A DNA stretch of 64,000 bases from the NCBI GenBank assembly GCA_038150225.1, contig JAYQWG010000003.1, positions 1 to 64,000 of the forward strand, written 5' to 3'. The position numbers and the translations under genes were made by a program. The DNA comes from Lucifugimonas sp038150225. GTDB lineage: Bacteria; Chloroflexota; Dehalococcoidia; Lucifugimonadales; Lucifugimonadaceae. Under the pieces are notes generated by a model. It made no database searches, was not told the DNA's origin, and saw only the letters and a list, made by a program, of their open reading frames with translations. Of the stretch, positions 16,971 through 25,462 are shown one piece after another. Numbering within the stretch: position 1 is the first letter of the stretch; the number at the start of each line of letters is the position of its first letter.

Positions 16971-17875
16971 GTGAACGCCTCAAGTGATCGCATAAAAAAT
17001 GATCTCAATTTCCTGGCTCAAGCACCCCGAAATTCAATCTCTAACACTTCATACTATGAAGCAGCGAGAGTGTGGATCAGGGTCTAGTTCGAATCTCGTG
17101 GCCTAAACACCTAAGTACAGTCATTTGACATCCGAGGACAGGAAGTTCTGCGAGCCGGTTTCAACGTTGTCGCTGAGTCTAGCCAATCCACTTCGCCACC
17201 GACTCTACTCTCCTCGGCGCTCACTACGACACGGTACCTAACTCGGCGGGTGCGGATGATAATGCTTCGGGTATTGCTGCGATGATCGAATGTGCACGGA
17301 TTTTGGTTAATCTTGGGATACGCAACGTTCGATACTTGGCTTTCGATGCCGAAGAAATACAACGGCCAGTCGAAAGTCTAGATGGTTCCCCTCCATACGC
17401 CAATTCACTTGATACGACTGAGCGATCTCAACTGGCAATAATTTTTGAATCAGTTGGATTCAGCTCTGAACAACAAAAACAAAGGTTCCCGGGTATTTTC
17501 AGGTTTTTGTTCAGAAGAGCTCATCGACATTTAAGAGAAAATAATTTTCTCGGGAACTCTTTGCTGATTCTGTCGCGCGGCAAAGCAATTGATGTTTCGA
17601 GAAAGTTAGAAAAACTATCGGCGACATCGGAATCATCGCTACCTCTACTACCACTAGAAGTGCCGTGGTGAATGCCAGTCGTCCGCAATCTACGTAGGAG
17701 CGATCATGCGCCATTCTGGAAAATCGGTGTACCAGCACTAAAACTTGGAAACACTGCGAACTTCAGAAACCCGCACTACCATACAGAGAACGACACACCT
17801 GCAATCTTGAACTACGAGTTCATAGCGAAGACTGTCGATCTCGTTGTTGCGTACGTGAAGTCGACGGTCAGTTAG
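16971..17875 (+). pseudogene. M28-family peptidase, multiply disrupted
   Basis: Homology to M28 zinc aminopeptidases runs through the whole stretch but the frame is broken four times. From GTG 16971 the frame reads LAQAPRNSISNTSYYEAARVWI, then meets TAG at 17085 and TAA at 17112, then continues DIRGQEVLRAGFNVVAE. A 2-base TC duplication near 17200-17206 shifts the frame before GAHYDTVPNSAGADDNASG, the first zinc-ligand region. TGA at 17669-17671 interrupts again, before SDHAPFW and RNPHYHTENDTP, the last zinc region. The 3' end overlaps the convergent membrane-protein gene by 4 bp. This is a genuine decayed gene, as one error cannot explain four lesions. Confidence 0.85.
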
Positions 17876-19935
17876 GTTCGTTCTTTATCTTCGCCGGACT
17901 TGGACTCGTCTGGTTCGCTGTCACTGTCATCATCTTTCGCCCAATCCTTTGGAACTGTCATCGCAGGGGCTGAGGGCGTTGGTTTCCGATCAGCAGCTGC
18001 AACAGGATTTGCAGAAGGGGTCGGAAGTGGCTTGTTTTTAGGCGTTCTACCTGCTCCGCGTGTACCTAAAAGAGTTCCAGCACCGAACAAAACAAGACCA
18101 CCGATCATCCACGGAAGGGTTTGATTGCGCCAACCCGATTGCCATGCGTCCATCGCTCGCTCTAGACGAGCGAGTGGTTCATCACTGTCAAGTTCAGCGG
18201 CCAGGTTAGGGAAATCGTCTCGCAAATCGGCAGCGATGTCTGACACATTGACAGTTTGTTCCTTTGCGACATCGTTGAACGACCATGCAACGAAAATCAA
18301 GGCGTAAATGACTACCGCACTAAAGAAGGCGACCCCACCTGCCCACTTAAGTCGCCCCAGCCAACCACGACCGCCAATAAATGCGATGCCTAGGAGTGGC
18401 AGGATCATCAAGATCCAAAGAATCCACCTGAGCACTAATCCCGTGTTCACGTAGCCGCGAACGTCGTCTAGGAGTTGCCTGTCCTCAGGTGTCAGGTTCT
18501 CTAGAATGTTTTGTTCTGTGAAAGCGATCCCGTCCGCAAATATTTGAAGGGTCTCTTCTGCGTCTGCCCTCGACTGAGGGTCGCCGTCGTCTGCCATTGC
18601 ATCGATCAAGTCCTTATCGGTGAACACCAGTCCTTCGGTTCCCCACCTACGAGCGTCTTCAATCGTGTCGAATCCACCTCCGACTGAGGATTGAAAGTCC
18701 GAAAGCGTGTAGCTCACGTTGTCAGGGATCTGGTTGCTGACGAACAGTTCAACCTGATCGTCCATTATCGGTCCCAGCGTATCGGTAATCTGGCTAATTA
18801 CGGCAGTACCACCCGCCAAACAGCGAGGTATCTGTTGGTTGGTCAGGTCCTGGGTTGCGCCCAGCAGATCTGCCGGCGAAGAACATTGAGGAATTTCGCT
18901 GATCGTTGTTTCTAACTTTGTGCGAGCAAGATTTTTCAATTGGCTTGTCGCTGCAACTTTTCGTTCACTGAGGTCGACTGTGTATTCAAGAGAATTGCTT
19001 CTGCCGGTCATGTAATCCATGAGCGTGTCGATGACGTTGTGACCTTGCTCCCGAACCCATGACTCAGGAGCAATAACTTCAAATGTGTCGAGCACTTCCT
19101 GTTCAGTCAACGCGATACCAAACCCAACGTCATTTGATTGGGCAATGGTTTGTTGCACAAGTGGATCAACGACCTGGTTAAACACCAGTGTGTAAAGCGT
19201 GTTTTCGCTTTGGAGTTTGTCCTTCAGTAAATCTCCGACGATGACAATTCGATCGTCGAATGCAAGGACTACAGAGAAACTTTCGGCATCGCCTGCGAAA
19301 TACGGAGTAATTTCGTCGACTGCATCGAACAGCTGCCCTTCCAACCACACCGGGTCAAAAATGAGCCGAGCGTTACGTTCGATTTCCGCCTGACTGAATG
19401 AAATCCCAAGCGCATCGCCTGAAATCTGATCGCTAAATTCACCGAGCTTGGGCACGAGCAGATCTTCAACGATACTTTCTGCAAGATTAAGTTCAGTTAC
19501 GACAATGCGGACGGCACCGGGCACTGACCGCACTCGCTCTTGTACTTCAAGGTCAACTGTGAATTGATCGGTTTCACCCTTTGCGTAGGGGACCAGTCCT
19601 CTCAGGCTTTCTTCAAATTTTTCTTGAACGTACTCGCGGGGAACCAGCGTCTCGATCAGATTCGTGACTGCTACAGCTGCCTTATCAGGGTCATCGAAAT
19701 AAAGTGTCGAAATCTGGCCATCACCCGAATCAAATTCGATTCCCTGGTTAACGATGTCCTTCACAGCACTGCCGACAATATTGTCGTAGACGTAGTCGTA
19801 TGCTTCTGCGTCGTTGATCATCCCAATGACGACCTCAGGTTCGGTCGCAGTATCAACGACCTGGTTGACCGTCACCGCCACGAAGAGCAGCAACACAAAT
19901 ACAACGCCAAGCAATACAGCGAGCAATTTACGCAT
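17872..19935 (-). CDS. Large membrane protein with three extracellular repeats, family unknown
   Basis: A 687-aa protein with no family name that I recognise. An N-terminal hydrophobic helix (residues 3-22) is a signal anchor. Three related repeats of about 53 residues lie at 95-148, 188-241 and 286-340; each has a P-x-x-[WY]-[LV] start, an aromatic-x-x-G turn, an alternating S/F-x-V-x-L/F strand and an Arg-rich helix. Two Cys (351, 372) and a further region follow. The C-terminal part has two or three helices near 500-520, 531-552 and 610-625, then a P/A/S- and charge-rich cytoplasmic tail. It is predicted to be a surface protein anchored in the cytoplasmic membrane. Role unknown. Confidence 0.7.
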   Translation of the reverse strand: MRKLLAVLLGVVFVLLLFVAVTVNQVVDTATEPEVVIGMINDAEAYDYVYDNIVGSAVKDIVNQGIEFDSGDGQISTLYFDDPDKAAVAVTNLIETLVPREYVQEKFEESLRGLVPYAKGETDQFTVDLEVQERVRSVPGAVRIVVTELNLAESIVEDLLVPKLGEFSDQISGDALGISFSQAEIERNARLIFDPVWLEGQLFDAVDEITPYFAGDAESFSVVLAFDDRIVIVGDLLKDKLQSENTLYTLVFNQVVDPLVQQTIAQSNDVGFGIALTEQEVLDTFEVIAPESWVREQGHNVIDTLMDYMTGRSNSLEYTVDLSERKVAATSQLKNLARTKLETTISEIPQCSSPADLLGATQDLTNQQIPRCLAGGTAVISQITDTLGPIMDDQVELFVSNQIPDNVSYTLSDFQSSVGGGFDTIEDARRWGTEGLVFTDKDLIDAMADDGDPQSRADAEETLQIFADGIAFTEQNILENLTPEDRQLLDDVRGYVNTGLVLRWILWILMILPLLGIAFIGGRGWLGRLKWAGGVAFFSAVVIYALIFVAWSFNDVAKEQTVNVSDIAADLRDDFPNLAAELDSDEPLARLERAMDAWQSGWRNQTLPWMIGGLVLFGAGTLLGTRGAGRTPKNKPLPTPSANPVAAADRKPTPSAPAMTVPKDWAKDDDSDSEPDESKSGEDKERT

Positions 19936-20035
19936 CAGTCACCCCAAAATTCGGTATCGAAGGTCAAGCAAAGTCCAGAAACTCCCCAACCACAGGTGAG
20001 TTACCGAAAGTTTGAATTGTGTCGGAATTCGAAGC

Positions 20036-20785
20036 CTATCCCCGACCGAGGTAGTCCTGTCCGAGCGGCAGCACAATTGCTTCAAGCATGTTTGCATCAG
20101 GTGGTAGCGTAGCCATTAAAAGAGCCGTACGCCCCATGTCAGCAGTCGAAATAAGCGGCTCTGGTCCTTCGTCCCGGCCTGTTGCTGATTTTCCGTCAGC
20201 CCGACGTTCAACAGCCACGTTCCCAGGGTGCAGGGCGCTTACTGCAATTCCATGGTCTCGACCTTCGAGCGCCAATGATTGTGTCAGGCCCCATACCGCG
20301 TGCTTGCTAGTTGTGTAAGGGCTAGAACTGTGCCGAGGCTTCTGTGCAGCAATGCTACCCACGTTGATGATTCGACCACCACCCTGTTTCTTCATGATCT
20401 TGAACGCTTCTCGAGAGCCGAGGAATGGACCAGTGACATTTACCTGCATCACGCGCTGCCACTGCTCCATGGTCAGATCCTCAACAGGACCGCCATCAAA
20501 CGCGCCAGAGTTGTTGACCAGGATATCGAGCTTCCCGAACTGATCCATCGTCTTGGCGAACAAGTCAGCAACCTGTTCCTCGTCGGTTACGTCAGTAGCA
20601 ATCGCTACAACAGTGCCCCCGTTGACCGAAAGCTCATCAGCCGCAGCTTGCAATCGATCCTGGTTACGCGCAGCGATAACAACCGAACATCCTTCATCAA
20701 CAAACGCTTTCGCGATTCCTTTACCGATACCGGTTCCACCACCCGTGACGATGGCTATTTTTCCGTCGAGCTGACCCATATTCAT
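20036..20785 (-). CDS. Short-chain dehydrogenase/reductase (SDR)
   Basis: A 249-aa classical SDR oxidoreductase using NAD(P). It has the cofactor motif TGGGTGIGKGIAKAF, the NNSGAF motif in place of NNAG, and the catalytic set Ser-Tyr-Lys in INVGSIAAQKPRHSSSPYTTSKHAVWG. Length is typical. It lies 11 bp downstream of the MFS transporter gene on the same strand, so the two probably form an operon. The substrate is unknown; the family handles alcohols, ketones, sugars and steroids. Confidence 0.9.
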   Translation of the reverse strand: MNMGQLDGKIAIVTGGGTGIGKGIAKAFVDEGCSVVIAARNQDRLQAAADELSVNGGTVVAIATDVTDEEQVADLFAKTMDQFGKLDILVNNSGAFDGGPVEDLTMEQWQRVMQVNVTGPFLGSREAFKIMKKQGGGRIINVGSIAAQKPRHSSSPYTTSKHAVWGLTQSLALEGRDHGIAVSALHPGNVAVERRADGKSATGRDEGPEPLISTADMGRTALLMATLPPDANMLEAIVLPLGQDYLGRG

Positions 20786-20796
20786 CTCCGTGCGAG

Positions 20797-22338
20797 TTAC
20801 TTAGCGGTTATTGGTTGATCTTGTGAAAATACTCGGGTTTTTATAGCTGCAAACAGCGCAAGTGCGCTAAATGCTGCCAACACCTTAAAAGTGACGCTCC
20901 ATCCCGACAAGAACGCACGAGAAACTTCTAGGTCGGTCGATGTAGAAAGTTCGTTCAGTTGAACTTCCACACCACGACTCAACATGATGCCCGCAATTAT
21001 GGCGGCTGCGAGTGCCTGACCAGTCACGCTTCCAACGTTTCTAACCAGGTTGAGGAACGCACTCATTGAACCGTAGTCCTGCCGACTCACGGTCGACAAT
21101 GTGGCACTCATATTGGGTGCCATCCACATACCCATTCCTAAACCGTTGGCAAAAAGTACGGGAGCAACTATCCACAAAGAGGTCTCCGCTTCGAAGAATG
21201 AAAACCCTATGTTCGTGATGACCATCGTGCCCAGACCGACAAATGTGAATGGACGGAACCCATATTTGTCTGACAATCGCCCAGACATTTGTGATGCCAG
21301 TCCCATCCCAAGCGCACCGACAAAAATGATTAGCCCCGCAGAACGCTGGTCGTAACCCATAAAGCTTTGAATAAAGATGGGCATAAGGAAAAAGGTGGCG
21401 GATCCCCCAAAAAAGCCCCAGAATCGGGCTGATGTCGACCATGAGAATGTTGAGTTCTGGAAGAACCTCAAATTGAGCATCGGAGATTCGGTTTTCAGTT
21501 CCCACCACACCAACAGGGCGAACAACACGACGCTCGTGGTCGCACCTATGACGATTTGTGGTGATCTCCAATCAAACGCAAACGGATTCGAAATTGTCAC
21601 GATTAGCAGCGACAGGGCTGTAGCTGAAACAACTGCACCAATCCAATCGAATTTTTGACGGGATCCATTCTCTCCATTGCCAATGCGTTTTTCGTCCAGG
21701 ACCACATATGCAGCGATGATGCCTGCGGTGGTCGGAACGGCGGTTACGAGGAAAATGGCCCGCCAGCCGAGTTCCTGTATCACTGGACCGGCAATTATTG
21801 GTCCAGCTGCCGCACCAATTGCCACCATTGTTGTGATCATTCCGAGGGCTTTGCCTCTTTGTTCACTAGGGAAGACGCCCACGATTATTGCGAAAACAAC
21901 CGCCTGCCCCATGGCACTTCCGATCGACATCACGATCCTCGCGATGATCAGGGTTGAAAGGTCCTGAGCAAGAAACGCTAGTATCGCACCGCTTACGAAA
22001 AATACCATTCCTGCAATGTGAAACGGTTTGCGCCCCGTGATATCAGAAACTCTGCCGAGTGGGAGCATTAAGGCACTCATAGTTAGTGAGCTAGCAATTG
22101 CGACCCAGGTCACTGCCCGCAGTGTCACTTCAAACTCATCAGCTATCGATGAGAGAGCAAGAAAGACGATCGAAAAATCGAGAACCATCGCGAAAAGAGC
22201 GATGCCGACTGTCCAGAACACTTTCCAGTGATAGTTGTCCGAAGTTGAAGATGCCTCTGGATTACTCGGATTACTGGTTTGTTGGATCAAATATTTTCTC
22301 GATTCGTGAGATTCGTAGAGCCGACGCATTATAGCCAC
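20797..22338 (-). CDS. MFS transporter, DHA2-like (14 helices)
   Basis: A 513-aa inner-membrane protein of the major facilitator superfamily, drug:H+ antiporter-2 group, with about 14 hydrophobic segments starting near residue 35. Motif A-like sequence LPLGRVSDITGRKPFHIAG, and RLSDKYGFRPFTFVG in the second half, are visible, as is the long N-terminal polar stretch. Such proteins export drugs or metabolites driven by the proton gradient. It is in an operon with the SDR gene 11 bp downstream. The start at 22338 is not certain: the first 30 residues are polar and a later Met is possible. Confidence 0.88.
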   Translation of the reverse strand: MAIMRRLYESHESRKYLIQQTSNPSNPEASSTSDNYHWKVFWTVGIALFAMVLDFSIVFLALSSIADEFEVTLRAVTWVAIASSLTMSALMLPLGRVSDITGRKPFHIAGMVFFVSGAILAFLAQDLSTLIIARIVMSIGSAMGQAVVFAIIVGVFPSEQRGKALGMITTMVAIGAAAGPIIAGPVIQELGWRAIFLVTAVPTTAGIIAAYVVLDEKRIGNGENGSRQKFDWIGAVVSATALSLLIVTISNPFAFDWRSPQIVIGATTSVVLFALLVWWELKTESPMLNLRFFQNSTFSWSTSARFWGFFGGSATFFLMPIFIQSFMGYDQRSAGLIIFVGALGMGLASQMSGRLSDKYGFRPFTFVGLGTMVITNIGFSFFEAETSLWIVAPVLFANGLGMGMWMAPNMSATLSTVSRQDYGSMSAFLNLVRNVGSVTGQALAAAIIAGIMLSRGVEVQLNELSTSTDLEVSRAFLSGWSVTFKVLAAFSALALFAAIKTRVFSQDQPITAK

Positions 22339-22423
22339 CGATTCTTATCTCATCCCCCAGTGCGTGATAGTCTGCCGACCGCTTTGATTTAGATGGAATT
22401 AATATTCACGACGGGAGTTCTAA

Positions 22424-23434
22424 TTGTCCGATGTCAATCAGCCGCTAAAAGTTGTCATACCAACGGTTCCTTCAGGTGTAAGTGTCGCGGATTGGTGGCC
22501 AGTCAGCACTCAGGTTGAATGGCGGCAAGAATCTTTCATTGATAACAAACCGGCACCGAAATCTTTGCGCGGTGCAGATGTTCTTGTCGCAACTGATTTC
22601 ACGAAAGAGATGGCAGCCGAATGTGACTCACTTAAAGCCATCCTCATAGCTGCTGCTGGTTATGACCGCATCGATCCTGAAGCAGTGCCTGAAGGCGTGT
22701 TTGTTGCGAACGCCTATCATCACGAAGCTCCAATTGCTGAATGGGTCATGGCAGTGGCAGTTGCTCTTGACCATCACCTGATCGAAGCTGACCGGAGTTT
22801 CCGCGAAGGAAGTTGGAACTTTTGGCCGCAGAGATTCGGCTCGTATCGGGAGTTGATGTCCAGAACGTTCGGAATCATTGGATACGGCGCAATCGGTCGT
22901 CGAGTCGCAAAACTTGCCAGCGCCTACGATATGAGAGTGATTACTGCGGGTCGAACTGCTGCCTACGAGAAAAAAGCCGAGAATGATGGAGTCGAATACT
23001 TTTTCGGTCCTGAAGGCATGAAACAGGTCATCAGCGAATCCGATTTCTTGTTGCTCTCCACTCCGCTGATCGATGCAACACGCGGCTTGATTGGAGCCGG
23101 CGAGCTCGCTCTAATGAAACCGACCGCGTACTTGATCAATCCTGCGCGCGGACACATCGTGGAAGAGAAGGCACTGTTCGACGCGTTGAAAACCCGCTCA
23201 ATCGCAGGTGCCGCTATTGATACGTGGTACGAATACCCGGTCAGCGATTCTGATCAACCACGTCCATCTCGCTATCCATTCTGGGAGCTCGAGAACGTGA
23301 TAATGACTCCGCACCAATCTGGAGCCACGTTTGGAACAAGAGATCGAAGGGCTCAAACAATCGCGGAAAATATCGACCGCTTAGCTGCCGGTAAGCCGCT
23401 CGTCAACGTCATTTCAGAACTGTCGAGAACCTAG
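22424..23434 (+). CDS. D-2-hydroxyacid dehydrogenase family protein
   Basis: A 336-aa NAD-dependent dehydrogenase of the 2-hydroxyacid family. It has the Rossmann motif FGIIGYGAIGRRVAKLA, the catalytic Arg in INPARGHIVEEKALFDAL, and the catalytic His in VIMTPHQSG. A central insertion (AEWVMAVAVALDHHLIEADRSFREGSW) follows the family pattern. The start is TTG 22424 with GGGAG upstream. It is the second intact member in the window; a third copy at 54670 is decayed. It overlaps the convergent rlmB stop by 4 bp. The substrate is unknown. Confidence 0.87.
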   Translation: MSDVNQPLKVVIPTVPSGVSVADWWPVSTQVEWRQESFIDNKPAPKSLRGADVLVATDFTKEMAAECDSLKAILIAAAGYDRIDPEAVPEGVFVANAYHHEAPIAEWVMAVAVALDHHLIEADRSFREGSWNFWPQRFGSYRELMSRTFGIIGYGAIGRRVAKLASAYDMRVITAGRTAAYEKKAENDGVEYFFGPEGMKQVISESDFLLLSTPLIDATRGLIGAGELALMKPTAYLINPARGHIVEEKALFDALKTRSIAGAAIDTWYEYPVSDSDQPRPSRYPFWELENVIMTPHQSGATFGTRDRRAQTIAENIDRLAAGKPLVNVISELSRT

Positions 23435-24201
23435 GAGTTTCGTCTCTGTCGGTAAGCCTCGTAGAGAACAATACCGGTACTGACCGATGCGTTGAGAGAT
23501 GACAGTTGCCCGGCCATCGGGATCGACGCAATCTGGTCGCAGTTTTCTCGAACCAGTCTGGAGATCCCTTTCCCTTCGGAACCGACGACTATAACTGTCG
23601 GACGTGTGAAATCGATGTCGGTGTACTCAGCATCCCCATCAGCATCGAGCCCGACAAACCACACCCCTGATTCCTTGAGATCTTCGATCGTCCGATTCAA
23701 GTTGCCAACACGGGCAACTTTGACATGCTCCAATGCTCCAGCAGAAGCGCGAATCGCACCGGGAGTGACTCCGACGGCGCGTCGTTCAGGAATGATTAAT
23801 CCGTGCGCGCCCGCCGCGTCGGCCGTTCTTGCAATGGCACCGAGATTGTGAGGATCTTGGATTCCGTCCAACATCACCATTAGAGGAGCAGATTCCTCCC
23901 CTGCGGCGTCCGTCAACAGTTGGTCAGTGTCGTGGTAACGCTGGTCTGGAACAACAGCAAGGACACCCTGGTGCTTTTTCGTGTGAGATTGCCGTTCAAG
24001 ATCGCGTCTCGTCACTGCCTCGACGGTAATACCCACTTCGTCCGCGAGAACTATGATCTCCTTTAGTTGAGGTCCGAGCTCAACGTCATCGACCATCAAC
24101 AAACGTTCGATGTTGTTCCCCGCACGCAGAGATTCCAGCACGGCTCTGCGGCCTTCGACTGTTTGCCCGTGAACTTTTTTAGCGCGTGAAAATCTCGACA
24201 A
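23431..24201 (-). CDS. rlmB: 23S rRNA (guanosine-2'-O-)-methyltransferase, TrmH/RlmB family
   Basis: A 256-aa SPOUT-class methyltransferase. It uses S-adenosylmethionine to methylate the ribose of a guanosine in 23S rRNA (G2251 in the E. coli homologue). An N-terminal L30e-like substrate-binding domain (residues 1-95, GQTVEGRRAVLESLRAGNNIERLLM) precedes the SpoU domain with LDGIQDPHNLGAIARTADAAG, VVGSEGKGISRLV and the knot motif SIPMAGQLSSLNASVSTGIVLYEAYRQR. Length is typical. The start at 24201 lies divergent from an aldolase gene. Confidence 0.92.
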   Translation of the reverse strand: MSRFSRAKKVHGQTVEGRRAVLESLRAGNNIERLLMVDDVELGPQLKEIIVLADEVGITVEAVTRRDLERQSHTKKHQGVLAVVPDQRYHDTDQLLTDAAGEESAPLMVMLDGIQDPHNLGAIARTADAAGAHGLIIPERRAVGVTPGAIRASAGALEHVKVARVGNLNRTIEDLKESGVWFVGLDADGDAEYTDIDFTRPTVIVVGSEGKGISRLVRENCDQIASIPMAGQLSSLNASVSTGIVLYEAYRQRRNS

Positions 24202-24311
24202 GTTGCCCTCAAATACATCAGTTCGCGCAGCTTGGTGTCTCCGAAACCGGCTTTAGAAGTGTAAGTTGCATAACCACTATTAGTCACCCAAAAGATGCGA
24301 GGTATCAAAAA

Positions 24312-25073
24312 TTGGCACGAACGCGTGCATACAGCGTCAATCGTCTCAAGCAGGTCATTGATAACGGTGGTGTAGGCGTAATTGCCAACGGTCCAAACAA
24401 TTCCGATATGTGCGATTTCCTCGGCCACCTTGGGTTCGATGCTGCATTCGTTGATTTCGAGCACGGTGGAGTCTCTTGGGCAGAGTTGGCTGACATTTCC
24501 AGAGCGTGTGAGCTCTGGGGAATGTCGAGCGTCGTCCGGGTAAACCGACTCGACGAGGCACAGATTCTCCGTACGCTCGATCAAGGAGCAAGTGATGTGA
24601 TGATCCCGCACATCATCACTGCTGAAGACGCAAAACTTGCAGCAGATGCCTGTAAGTACCCGCCTAACGGCAAGCGTGGAGTCGCTGGTGGTCGCCGTGC
24701 TTACGGGGTTGAAAATTACTTCGAACGCGCCGATCAAGAGGTATATTGCCACGCGTTGATCGAAGATTTTGAAGCGATCGCAAACCTCGATGAATTGACC
24801 AAAGTAGATGGCATCGATGTTTTCTACGTGGCACCGTCGGACATGGCGGCATCAATGGGTCATACCGGCAATCCTGGACATCCAGAAGTGCAGTATGCAA
24901 TTCAAACGGCGATAATGAAGATCGTCGACGCTGGCGCCGTTGCAGGGACTTTAGTCAACGACGCCAATCTGGAAAAGTTCCTCGACATGGGAGTCCGGTG
25001 CGTTGGAGTTCCCTGGCAACAGTGGTTGCAGAAATCGTCTGAGTCATTTTTGGAACGTGTAAACCGCTCCTAA
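24312..25073 (+). CDS. HpcH/HpaI-family aldolase
   Basis: A 253-aa member of the same aldolase family as the gene at 7117. The TIM barrel has IDNGGVGVIANGPNNSD, AAFVDFEHGGVSWAEL, VVRVNRLDEAQILRTLDQGASDVMIPHI and VFYVAPSDMAASMGHTG. The longer open frame from 24186 overlaps the rlmB promoter and has no family-like residues, so TTG 24312 (MARTRAYSVNRLKQ) preceded by GAGGT is preferred. The enzyme should cleave a 2-keto-4-hydroxy acid or act in the reverse direction on pyruvate; the true substrate is unknown. Confidence 0.82.
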   Translation: MARTRAYSVNRLKQVIDNGGVGVIANGPNNSDMCDFLGHLGFDAAFVDFEHGGVSWAELADISRACELWGMSSVVRVNRLDEAQILRTLDQGASDVMIPHIITAEDAKLAADACKYPPNGKRGVAGGRRAYGVENYFERADQEVYCHALIEDFEAIANLDELTKVDGIDVFYVAPSDMAASMGHTGNPGHPEVQYAIQTAIMKIVDAGAVAGTLVNDANLEKFLDMGVRCVGVPWQQWLQKSSESFLERVNRS

Positions 25074-25462
25074 AAGCAAGAAAACATCAATACAAGCAAC
25101 AAGGATCTATAGTTAGTTTCACGCACGTCAAAATGAGACTCCGTAGAAGATATGAGATCAGATCGGTTGATTCTGACTTGTGTGCTGAAGACTGCCGGAT
25201 ACGGCGTATCAGAAGCCGGCGAACGTAAACTCGTTCCCACGGAACAATTGCCAATTATCGATCGATTCGGCACTCGATTTTATCGGGTTCGAATCAATGC
25301 TCGGTTTGAACCAACTCATCCAAACTCACGGCGGTCTCATTATTGAGATCGCTTTTCGCGTTGACACTTCTTTGCCTCAATGCCAGCATTGGCACAGATC
25401 ACACGTTGGGACACGTTGAAGTCCCTGACTTGAATTGTTCTTGCTAAACCGAAAGGAATGAC
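25074..25462. other. Intergenic region upstream of the aldehyde dehydrogenase
   Basis: No convincing gene lies in this 389-bp stretch; a 64-codon frame at 25152-25346 has no recognisable content. Near the downstream start there is TGCCA-GCAT-TGGCA at 25381-25394, a 5-bp inverted repeat, then a direct repeat ACACGTTG at 25401-25408 and 25411-25418. With a 10-bp period, one turn of helix, the repeats could be a regulator site for the aldehyde dehydrogenase unit; this is a guess from pattern. Confidence 0.35.

Noticed and set aside
17075..17110. GTTCGAATC resembling a tRNA T-loop
   Set aside because: The arms do not pair to the required five base pairs and no cloverleaf can be drawn; the bases lie in the M28 pseudogene.
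25152..25346. 64-codon open frame upstream of the aldehyde dehydrogenase
   Set aside because: No motif, no ribosome binding site and no family-like composition.
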